From an uncultured Burkholderiales bacterium (GTDB lineage: Bacteria; Pseudomonadota; Gammaproteobacteria; Burkholderiales; Burkholderiaceae_C): a DNA stretch of 59,272 nt. Position numbers and translations under genes: made by a program. Shown in pieces: positions 53,208 through 59,272 of this stretch (its first letter is position 1; every line of letters begins with the position of its first letter). The stretch lies in contig CAJAYT010000121.1 in NCBI GenBank assembly GCA_903949285.1, forward strand, positions 1 through 59,272, written 5' to 3'. The notes below the pieces were generated by a model. The model ran no database searches. It saw only the letters and a program-made list of their open reading frames with translations, and was not told the DNA's origin.

Positions 53208-53492
53208 GTGCCAAACATGCAAAACAGACTAGAAGCACTGGCGCTCGAATACGGACTCAACAAAACCCCCCGCGTTACGGCCAAGGGACACGATGATCTA
53301 GCCCGTAGGATTATTGAGGAGGCAAAAAAGCAAGGTGTCTACGTTGCTGAGGATCCTCAACTGCTAGCACTTTTGAGTAGATTAGATGTTGGCGATGAGA
53401 TTCCGCAGGATATGTATACCGCAGTAGCTGTCATTTTGTCTTGGGTCTATTGGCTCAAGGGCATGAGACCTGGTGATGAGAAAGTGATGTAA
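53208..53492 (+). CDS. FlhB C-terminal-like export switch protein (FlhX/YlqH type)
   Basis: 94 residues, soluble. It corresponds to the part of FlhB after the autocleavage site: ALALEYGLNKTPRVTAKGHD, LARRIIEEAKKQGVYVAEDP, LLALLSRLDVGDEIPQDMYT then AVAVILSWVYWL. The membrane domain and the NPTH autocleavage motif are both absent. Such stand-alone FlhB-CC-like proteins are known in several bacteria, and in Helicobacter can stand in for the cleaved FlhB fragment. Paired here with the FliK-like protein just upstream (4-bp gap), so the two may act together. Confidence 0.82.
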   Translation: MPNMQNRLEALALEYGLNKTPRVTAKGHDDLARRIIEEAKKQGVYVAEDPQLLALLSRLDVGDEIPQDMYTAVAVILSWVYWLKGMRPGDEKVM

Positions 53493-53589
53493 TCCGATTA
53501 CTTGTCAACAATTCGTAAGAGCGAGAGCCAATCCAGACATTAGAGAAATAAAAGGCGCTCGTCCATTTCCCTTTGCCTTTTGCTTGTCT

Positions 53590-54018
53590 TTAAATGGACA
53601 TGTAGCCCGTAATTTGACGTCCGCGTTTGATTCGACCTAAACGGTCATAGGTTTCTACGGAGCTTGGAGTGGTTACACCACGCATGCTATCTAAAGCGCC
53701 TTTAATGGCGTCAAGTTTGCGTGAAACCAATATTTCGCTTCGTCTGTGTAAGTTTCTACACAGACGCATTTTATCTTTGAACTCATTCCAACGTGAGTCC
53801 AGTTTGTTTGCATCCTCAGGCTTGTGGATGCCCGTCAAAGCCATTAATTCTTTCAGTAGCTTATTTTTGTTATCGTTGATAGAGTCAAAATTTGTTAGAT
53901 TTTGCGCTTTCAATGCTTCAAACTCCTCCTCAAGTAACTCCTCTAACTTAGCCACGCGCTGCATAGCCTTGGTCAGTGAAGCCTCAATATCTGGATTTGA
54001 CGCTTGAACTTGTGACAA
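53590..54018 (-). CDS. flgN: Flagellar export chaperone FlgN
   Basis: 142 residues, almost entirely helical, with coiled-coil heptads (KAMQRVAKLEELLEEEFEAL). The middle helix NLTNFDSINDNKNKLLKELM and the terminal DRLGRIKRGRQITGYMSI fit FlgN proteins of this group. FlgN escorts the hook-filament junction proteins FlgK and FlgL to the export apparatus. It follows flgM by 3 bp, the usual flgM-flgN pairing. Confidence 0.88.
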   Translation of the reverse strand: MSQVQASNPDIEASLTKAMQRVAKLEELLEEEFEALKAQNLTNFDSINDNKNKLLKELMALTGIHKPEDANKLDSRWNEFKDKMRLCRNLHRRSEILVSRKLDAIKGALDSMRGVTTPSSVETYDRLGRIKRGRQITGYMSI

Positions 54019-54021
54019 GGT

Positions 54022-54345
54022 TTATTCCTTAATCATCTTCTCTAAAGAAGTGAAACCTTCAGCAATTCGACGTGGGTCAATCGCATAGTTTCCACTTTGA
54101 ATGGCTTGCTTGATGGCGTTGACCTTTGTTTGGTCAAATCCAGGTTGCTCAGCCACTTGTTGGGTTACATTGCTCAAGCTCAGTGTGTCTGAGCCAGAGC
54201 TCAGGGCAACAACTGAAGCTGTGGGCGCCGAATTGCTTGAGCTCGCACCGGCAGAAGACAGGGGCGAGCTGGGCGAGTTCACAACGCTTTTAAGCGTCGT
54301 ATTCGCCACCGGAATCCGGGGTTGGTTGGAAATGGCGTCAGTCAT
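54022..54345 (-). CDS. flgM: Anti-sigma-28 factor FlgM
   Basis: 107 residues. The N-terminal half is Ser/Ala-rich and disordered, as needed for export. The C-terminal FliA-binding part has VNAIKQAIQSGNYAIDPRRI then AEGFTSLEKMIKE, typical of FlgM. It has its own FliA-type promoter at 54400-54426, giving the expected feedback loop, besides possible readthrough from flgA. Confidence 0.92.
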   Translation of the reverse strand: MTDAISNQPRIPVANTTLKSVVNSPSSPLSSAGASSSNSAPTASVVALSSGSDTLSLSNVTQQVAEQPGFDQTKVNAIKQAIQSGNYAIDPRRIAEGFTSLEKMIKE

Positions 54346-54399
54346 GATGCACTCTCTTACAAAAAATTAACAATAACAAAAAAGTTTTTGACCTCATTT

Positions 54400-54426
54400 A
54401 ATTCGTCTCGAAACTTTAAAACTTGA
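54400..54426 (-). promoter_or_regulatory. FliA-type promoter of flgM-flgN
   Basis: On the minus strand, TCAAGTTT (54426-54419), 11 bp, GACGAATT (54407-54400). The -35 element is a full match to the sigma-28 pattern and the spacing is right; the -10 keeps the GxCGA core only. It is about 55 bp upstream of the flgM start. Confidence 0.6.
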
Positions 54427-54481
54427 GCCAAATGACACAATTTTTAAAGAAATTCGACAAATTAGTACTTAACAATTCTTT

Positions 54482-55477
54482 TTACATCGCTTTCGCAGTA
54501 TTTACTCCTGTGACCACTGCTGATATAGATCGGCCTGATTCGGTATTTTTTAACCTAATCTGGTCACCCAATTGGCCGTCTTGAAGGGCTTCAGCTCTGA
54601 TTGAGATCAAAAAGCCTTTTCCCTCTCCAATCGACACAATCACCAGCTGTCCTCGCTTGATCATAACCATCGGCTTAAGATCAAAACTCTTCAACGGAGT
54701 GTTGGCTGGTAAATCCCGCAAAAGCTCCATGTTGACTACATCTTTCGGATTACTCAATGCAGACATTTCGCTGGGTTGTAATGCAACCTCCGTGCCAACA
54801 AACATGTTAGCTTCCAAAATCGTACCTCTTTTCAAAAACTGAGGGGAGGTCAAGACGGTGTGCATTCCCGTATTCAATGGGTTTTGTGAAGCGGGTTTGG
54901 CGGGGGCTGGATCACTTTGCGTGCTCTTGATTGTTTCACTTGCAACCGTTGAGGGTTGTGGAGGCGTTTTGGGAGGAGCGGAACCGCCAGGGGCTGACGT
55001 ATTTGCAGTAGTTGTAGGAGGTGAGGGCGGATTAGGCGAAGATGTAGCAGTGGACGTATTCGTCGCACTAGCGTTGTTAACACTGACTTGAAGGTAATAC
55101 TGCCAAGCGGGTGAGTCACACCTTGCCCGAACTGTTTTATGGGAGGCAAACGGGAAATCGAATGAAATTGGCTTCTCGCAAGGTTCAATTTTGAGTCTGT
55201 AATCCAGCAAGGACACGCTCACGCTTGACTCGCTTACATGCTCAATATTTGCAAACCAGGGCTTGAGTTGAGCGTCTATTTTGAGCTGTCCAGGGTTGTT
55301 TAGCCCGGTTGTGCCCTGGGCGTGGGAAGGTGCAATCAATCCCATGAAACCCATCAATGCAGCCATGGTTAAGCGTGCAACAAGCCCTGCCAACCCCACA
55401 TTGAAGTAGGTTTGAAGCCACTTGTTAAGGTGTCCGTTTCCGGACACTTTAAATGATTTTTCAGATCGGCACAGCAT
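54482..55477 (-). CDS. flgA: Flagellar P-ring assembly chaperone FlgA
   Basis: 331 residues from ATG 55477. A signal peptide ends near LIAPSHAQG (about residues 45-53), preceded by an unusually long polar N-region, so a later start is possible. A Pro/Thr/Ser-rich linker (about 140-205) separates the N-terminal beta domain from the C-terminal SAF-type domain, which contains GTILEANMFVGTEVALQPSE, LRDLPANTPLKSFDLKPMVM and IKRGQLVIVSIGEG. FlgA helps FlgI assemble into the P ring in the periplasm. The gene is divergent from the LysM/transglycosylase gene. Confidence 0.88.
   Translation of the reverse strand: MLCRSEKSFKVSGNGHLNKWLQTYFNVGLAGLVARLTMAALMGFMGLIAPSHAQGTTGLNNPGQLKIDAQLKPWFANIEHVSESSVSVSLLDYRLKIEPCEKPISFDFPFASHKTVRARCDSPAWQYYLQVSVNNASATNTSTATSSPNPPSPPTTTANTSAPGGSAPPKTPPQPSTVASETIKSTQSDPAPAKPASQNPLNTGMHTVLTSPQFLKRGTILEANMFVGTEVALQPSEMSALSNPKDVVNMELLRDLPANTPLKSFDLKPMVMIKRGQLVIVSIGEGKGFLISIRAEALQDGQLGDQIRLKNTESGRSISAVVTGVNTAKAM
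55430..55447. repeat. Perfect inverted repeat in the flgA start region
   Basis: GTGTCCG (55430-55436), TTTC, CGGACAC (55441-55447). It falls within the annotated 5' end of flgA and 20 bp before the sigma-54 promoter of the divergent gene, so it could be an operator or mRNA hairpin, or show that flgA really starts downstream. Confidence 0.65.
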
Positions 55478-55481
55478 TTGC
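55467..55481 (+). promoter_or_regulatory. Sigma-54 promoter of the LysM/transglycosylase gene
   Basis: CGGCAC (55467-55472), five bases, TTGC (55478-55481): one mismatch to TGGCAC, the essential GG and GC in place. The predicted start is near 55493, about 87 bp before the ATG at 55580. No CGGCAA-type palindrome was found nearby. Confidence 0.75.
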
Positions 55482-55579
55482 AAAATAGAGAGTATGTGTT
55501 GGTTAATTGACGTTTATTTGATTGACTCAACAGACTTTGCAAATTTTGTACCAAAGAAGAAAATGCCACTGGAATTGCC

Positions 55580-57193
55580 ATGAACTATTTAACAGATTCG
55601 AAAAACTTGGTAAGAAATAGTTACTTGGACAGTAATAAATATTTATTTACTGATCGAGGTACGAGCTCTGCTGGCGCGGACAAAACTGCTTTCTCAAAAG
55701 CCCTCGCGCAGGCCCAGGCCCAAAACGGTGTCAATACTTCGTCAAACCCCAATTCAAATACAGCTTCCAATTTAACGGCTAATCCATCAAGCCCAAGCGC
55801 ATCCAGTATCTCTATAAGATCGGGGGATACTCTCTCTAATATAGTCAGAGGTTATTTTGCTGCCCAGGGTCAAACTGTGAGCCCAACCGATGCAATGCAT
55901 TTGTCCCAGGAGCTTGCAAGGTCCAATGGGATTCAAAATCCAGACAAAATTTTCCCCGGTCAACAGTTAAATTTGAGTGCCCTCAGTGCCGCTGCCCCTG
56001 GGGGCTCCGGCGTTGACAGCACAGCCAACTATATAAATGCGCGTGCAGCAACCATGACCGCACAAGCCAATCCCAATCAAACCGCCTACTCACGCCCAGC
56101 TCAGTGGTCGGTTGCAGGTTCAAATGTCCAGGGCACCCGCGCAAGCGCAAGGATTCAATCTGGCTCTAGTGTTGATGCGGGAGACAACCCAATTTTGAAT
56201 AAAACCCTCGACCGAGCAGTGGAGAAGGGCTTCATCCCCGCGCAGGAAAAGACTGCCGTATACGACAAAATAATTAACATGTCTAAAACCTATCAGTTTC
56301 ATCCTGATGATTTTGCAAGACTGACTCTGATGGAGAGTGATGGGATGAACCCCAAAGCAACGAATAACCGTTGCCACGGAATTATTCAGTTCTGTGAGGG
56401 GCCAGACCGGGGAGCAGCGTCAGCAGGTTTTGCAACCAACGCCAAGGACATCACCAACCGAAGCGTATTGCAACAACTAGATATGGTGACCAAGTACTTT
56501 GATGAAACAGGCCTTAAGAACTTTGGACCCGCAAGCTTGGACGATTTGTACTTAACGGTTCTCACCCCAGCGGCTAGAAGTGAGACCAGAACGCATGCCA
56601 ATTTGAATATCGCTGGCTCCCAGGCCTCGATGCTGCACGTGAACAGAGATACCAGTGCACCGATCACGAGACACTCTATCATCGAGGGTCTACATCAAAA
56701 TGCGATCAACCGACTTGGACTTGATTTGAGTACCACAACCGTTGCTCAGGCTCCGAGCTCTAGTCTGGCCTCCAACACGTCAAACAATTCTGGTAACGGA
56801 AATTTAAATAGCCTGAGTGCTCAAAACACATTGACAAGCGCGGGCTTGAATGCAAACTCCAGTGCAAGCACCAACGCTCAATCCATCCAAATGATGCAAG
56901 CCACTTTACTTGCTCAGGCAAACCAGATGGGGCAGGGCGGACAAAGTCCAGCGTCAGCTTTGGGCCGAGCTCAAAGCGTTCAATTCCAACAAGCTCAGTT
57001 CAATATGTCCGGCTCTAACCCGCTCATGTCACCAATTGCTGCCCAGTTGGCCCAGGTCACCCAAATGGCTCAGGCTAATACCAATGCCCAAACATCGCAA
57101 ACTTCCCCCCCTTCTCAGGCTCAACCCATCAACACCAACCGCGCCCAAGCTCTGCGCGTGAGTGCTTACTTGAACCAGACTTACCTTCCATAA
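55580..57193 (+). CDS. LysM plus transglycosylase-like protein, probable flagellar peptidoglycan hydrolase
   Basis: 537 residues, no classic signal peptide, which would fit export through the flagellar apparatus. A LysM domain lies at about 75-133 (ISIRSGDTLSNIVRGYFAAQ, then NPDKIFPGQQLNL). A lysozyme-like SLT domain lies at about 205-375: LMESDGMNPKATNN holds the candidate catalytic Glu252, with CHGIIQFCEG replacing the usual GLMQ motif and YFDETGLKNFGPASLDDLYL further on. The C-terminal ~150 residues are Gln/Ser/Asn-rich. It is driven by a sigma-54 promoter and sits directly before flgBCD, so it may act as the rod-penetrating lytic enzyme (FlgJ/SltF role). Activity is inferred. Confidence 0.78.
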   Translation: MNYLTDSKNLVRNSYLDSNKYLFTDRGTSSAGADKTAFSKALAQAQAQNGVNTSSNPNSNTASNLTANPSSPSASSISIRSGDTLSNIVRGYFAAQGQTVSPTDAMHLSQELARSNGIQNPDKIFPGQQLNLSALSAAAPGGSGVDSTANYINARAATMTAQANPNQTAYSRPAQWSVAGSNVQGTRASARIQSGSSVDAGDNPILNKTLDRAVEKGFIPAQEKTAVYDKIINMSKTYQFHPDDFARLTLMESDGMNPKATNNRCHGIIQFCEGPDRGAASAGFATNAKDITNRSVLQQLDMVTKYFDETGLKNFGPASLDDLYLTVLTPAARSETRTHANLNIAGSQASMLHVNRDTSAPITRHSIIEGLHQNAINRLGLDLSTTTVAQAPSSSLASNTSNNSGNGNLNSLSAQNTLTSAGLNANSSASTNAQSIQMMQATLLAQANQMGQGGQSPASALGRAQSVQFQQAQFNMSGSNPLMSPIAAQLAQVTQMAQANTNAQTSQTSPPSQAQPINTNRAQALRVSAYLNQTYLP

Positions 57194-57258
57194 ACCTGAA
57201 TGATCAATTCACTTTGTTTGGCGCATCTCAATTGCACTTAAAGGGAATCGGACTACTT

Positions 57259-57423
57259 TTGCCGGCTAGCGCCGCTTAAAGTGGCAACAATACTCATACA
57301 AATACATAGAAAAGAAGGGAAATATTTAAGACTCTCTAAGCTCACCGGCAAAAGGGCCAATTAGTCGCCGCACAAAATACGCGGTGAGTACCGCCTGAGG
57401 GGTAAAGCGGCAAAAGTTTGCCA
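57259..57423. promoter_or_regulatory. Array of CGGCAA/TTGCCG half-sites upstream of flgB
   Basis: In the 429-bp gap before flgB: TTGCCG at 57259-57264, CGGCAA at 57346-57351, and the palindrome CGGCAA-AAGT-TTGCCA at 57408-57423. The palindrome is 103-118 bp upstream of the sigma-54 promoter of flgB, a normal enhancer distance. The same 16-bp pattern occurs before flhA (38550-38565). No gene is seen in this gap. Confidence 0.62.
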
Positions 57424-57525
57424 CCACGCTTGAACTCACAATAAAACGGGTTTACAGAGGAGAAATATTGCCACTGTAGCCATTTCCTCCCTATTGATTA
57501 GCATTTAAATCACTGCATAAGTGGG

Positions 57526-57540
57526 TGGCACACAACTTGC
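57526..57540 (+). promoter_or_regulatory. Sigma-54 promoter of flgB-flgC-flgD
   Basis: TGGCAC (57526-57531), ACAAC, TTGC (57537-57540), followed by AG: an exact match to the -24/-12 consensus. The predicted start is near 57551, about 72 bp before the flgB ATG. Confidence 0.92.
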
Positions 57541-57622
57541 AGATGTCGTACCGAGGTCTTAAAACTTTAGGGCCGGGTGTCGTGAATACGACGATAAATG
57601 TAGTTAGTTAATTGGAGCGGTG

Positions 57623-58003
57623 ATGGATCTTTCCTCTGCTTTTGGTATCAACGAGCAAGCCCTGCAGGTCAGGAGCCAGCGGCTCGAGGTTTTGTCGCGC
57701 AACATAGCTAACGCGGATACCCCTAATTACAAAGCCCAAGATTTAGATTTCAAAGCGATGCTCAAAGAGTCTGAGAAGCAGTATCTCAGTGCAACTCACC
57801 CAGAGCATTTTGCTGCAATTGCTGATGCACCCGACAACGGTATGCGTTATAGAACACCTTTTAACAGCTCCTTTGACGGGAACACAGTGGAGATCAGTGT
57901 GGAGCAAGCAACTTTTGGTAAGGCTGCAGCTGATTATCAGGCGACCGCCAGTTTCTTAGAAAACCGAATCGGCGCGATCAGAAAGGCCCTTAAAGGGGAG
58001 TAA
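57623..58003 (+). CDS. flgB: Flagellar proximal rod protein FlgB
   Basis: 126 residues from ATG 57623 (a GTG one codon earlier is less likely); TTGGAG lies upstream. The N-terminal SSAFGINEQALQVRSQRLEV then LSRNIANADTPNYKAQDLDF is the flagellar rod motif (ANADTPxYK). The C-terminal FGKAAADYQATASFLENRIG supports FlgB. FlgB forms the base of the rod. First of flgB-flgC-flgD. Confidence 0.95.
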   Translation: MDLSSAFGINEQALQVRSQRLEVLSRNIANADTPNYKAQDLDFKAMLKESEKQYLSATHPEHFAAIADAPDNGMRYRTPFNSSFDGNTVEISVEQATFGKAAADYQATASFLENRIGAIRKALKGE

Positions 58004-58009
58004 TAAGTC

Positions 58010-58438
58010 ATGAAATCCTTAGACAGTGTATTTGGAATTGCGGGCACAGCGCTTAACGCGCAGATGGTTCGTATGAATACGACAGCCTCCAACTTGGCGA
58101 ATGCGACAACGGTTGCGAACACCGAACAAGATGCATTCAGAGCCAAGAGAACCGTTTTTAAAGCATTGGTGAAGGATGAGTACACCAACGCTGGCGCGCC
58201 CTACTTGGGTGGTGTGAAGGTAGACCATGTAGTCGATGATCCAACTCCTATTAGAAGTTTGTACGACCCCGGAAACCCATTGGCTGACAAGGACGGTAAT
58301 GTCTACCTGTCCAATGTGAACGAGATGCAAGAGATGGTGGAGATGATGGCTGCGTCCCGCTCTTACCAAAATAACGTTGAAGTGGTGAACACCGCGCGTC
58401 AACTCATGATGAGAACGCTGGACATCACCAAATCTTAA
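58010..58438 (+). CDS. flgC: Flagellar rod protein FlgC
   Basis: 142 residues. The N-terminal VFGIAGTALNAQMVRMNTTA then SNLANATTVANTE is the rod/hook signature, and the C-terminus MQEMVEMMAASRSYQNNVEV then VNTARQLMMRTLDI is diagnostic for FlgC. It starts 6 bp after flgB ends and precedes flgD by 56 bp. Confidence 0.96.
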   Translation: MKSLDSVFGIAGTALNAQMVRMNTTASNLANATTVANTEQDAFRAKRTVFKALVKDEYTNAGAPYLGGVKVDHVVDDPTPIRSLYDPGNPLADKDGNVYLSNVNEMQEMVEMMAASRSYQNNVEVVNTARQLMMRTLDITKS

Positions 58439-58494
58439 TTAATTTTGAATCAATACTTTATCAAACCAAATTACTTCGTTGAAAGACTAAAACC

Positions 58495-59247
58495 ATGACT
58501 ATCTCCTCTACACCTTCATCTTCAAGTTCCTTACCCTCATCAGTGTCATCGACGCTGCCGGACGGCATTACAACGATGGCGCAGCTGAAAGCGGCTCAAG
58601 CAGCGACGCAGGTATCAACGTCATCGGCTCAAACAGCGATGGGTGAGAATGATTTTTTGACTCTTTTTACAACTCAGTTACAGAATCAAGATCCATCTCA
58701 ACCTGAGGATAACTCCACCTTTGTGTCCCAACTCGCTCAGTTCTCGCAATTGACCGCGACCACCAACATGGAGAGCAGCATGAACTCGCTCGTATCAAGC
58801 CTGCAAAACAACCAAATGGCCTCTGGTACAGCTTTGATAGGTAAGCAGGTGCTAGTCCCTGGTGGATCAGCAGCACTGGTCAACAGTCAACCTGTCAGTA
58901 CATCCGTTAATTTGCCCAACGGTGCGCAGACGATCACGATGACAGTGACAGATAGCTCAGGAAACATCGTAGATATGCAGTCATTTGGATCACAACTTGC
59001 AGGAAACATGACTGCGACTTGGAACGGTTTGTCAACCAACGGAACACAAGAACCGGACGGTATGTACAACATTTCGTTCTCTGCAGTGGACAGCAAGGGT
59101 CAAAAAATTACACCCACCAATAGTACTTACTCAACAGTACTCAGTGTGAGTAACCCCAATGCAGGAACAGCGGGCAGTGGCTGGATGCTCAACTTCCCTG
59201 GTGGCAACTCGATGAGCTTGGCTAACGTCACCTCCATTGCCAACTAA
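58495..59247 (+). CDS. flgD: Flagellar hook-cap (scaffolding) protein FlgD
   Basis: 250 residues. A Ser/Pro-rich N-terminus is followed by the conserved MGENDFLTLFTTQLQNQDPS and DNSTFVSQLAQFSQLTATTN (FlgD N-terminal domain). The C-terminal FLG-Ig/tudor domain has TWNGLSTNGTQEPDGMYNIS. FlgD caps the growing hook. It ends 25 bp before the window edge; flgE would be expected next. Confidence 0.95.
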   Translation: MTISSTPSSSSSLPSSVSSTLPDGITTMAQLKAAQAATQVSTSSAQTAMGENDFLTLFTTQLQNQDPSQPEDNSTFVSQLAQFSQLTATTNMESSMNSLVSSLQNNQMASGTALIGKQVLVPGGSAALVNSQPVSTSVNLPNGAQTITMTVTDSSGNIVDMQSFGSQLAGNMTATWNGLSTNGTQEPDGMYNISFSAVDSKGQKITPTNSTYSTVLSVSNPNAGTAGSGWMLNFPGGNSMSLANVTSIAN

Positions 59248-59272
59248 TCCCAACTCATTCATTCGATACCAA

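Overview
The window reads as a betaproteobacterial chromosome segment, most likely order Burkholderiales. The basis is the housekeeping content: accB-accC-prmA-DUF3426, an RNB ribonuclease beside a TonB-like gene and mtgA, tldD beside a type I DAHP synthase, mpl, nrdA/nrdB, ccsA-PP0621-ampD, and an alanine/lysine-rich histone H1-like gene. No rRNA, tRNA, CRISPR array or intact mobile element was seen. Taxonomy is inferred from gene content and protein style only.

Left part (1-34.2 kb), housekeeping. Minus strand: mtgA (cut by the window edge), a TonB-family protein, an RNase II-type exonuclease and a YqiA-like esterase. Plus strand: rodA, an HIBADH-type dehydrogenase, tldD and aroG. The aroG leader carries a complete Phe/Tyr attenuator: a 22-codon aromatic-rich leader ORF, protector, antiterminator and terminator. 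Then mpl (minus), an unknown protein, a TlpA-like thioredoxin, accB, accC, prmA, a DUF3426 protein and a PfkB kinase (plus). A histone H1-like gene, nrdB and nrdA follow on the minus strand, with a promoter flanked and overlapped by two NrdR-type boxes. Next come ampD, PP0621, ccsA and serC (minus), ffh (plus), miaB (minus), a cupin, an SMP-30 lactonase and a membrane-tethered alpha-carbonic anhydrase (plus). A decayed IS256-family transposase remnant and a membrane methyltransferase gene close this part.

Right part (34.3-59.3 kb), flagellar locus. fliK-fliL-fliM-fliN run on the minus strand. Divergent from them is flhA-flhF-flhG-fliA plus an unknown membrane-anchored protein, with the last four junctions overlapping. 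Then fliS, motA-motB, a minimal sigma-54 activator (minus), and flgP-flgT-LysM, which look like outer-ring genes. A second FliK-like protein is paired with a short FlhB-C-terminal-like protein. flgA, flgM and flgN are on the minus strand, followed by a LysM plus transglycosylase-like protein and flgB-flgC-flgD on the plus strand. Absent here: fliOPQR, flhB, fliC, the rod/hook genes beyond flgD, and flhDC.

Regulation of the flagellar part can be read from the DNA. Consensus sigma-54 promoters precede flhA, the LysM/transglycosylase gene and flgB. FliA (sigma-28)-type promoters precede fliS, flgP, flgM and possibly motA. Palindromes of the form CGGCAA-N4-TTGCC(G/A) lie 100-190 bp upstream of two of the sigma-54 promoters and are good candidates for the activator's binding sites. 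The picture is a polar-type sigma-54 to FliA cascade with an outer-ring module resembling that of Vibrio, rather than the FlhDC scheme usual for many Burkholderiales.

Short tandem repeats with periods of 6-13 bp recur in the intergenic spaces and look like a feature of this genome.
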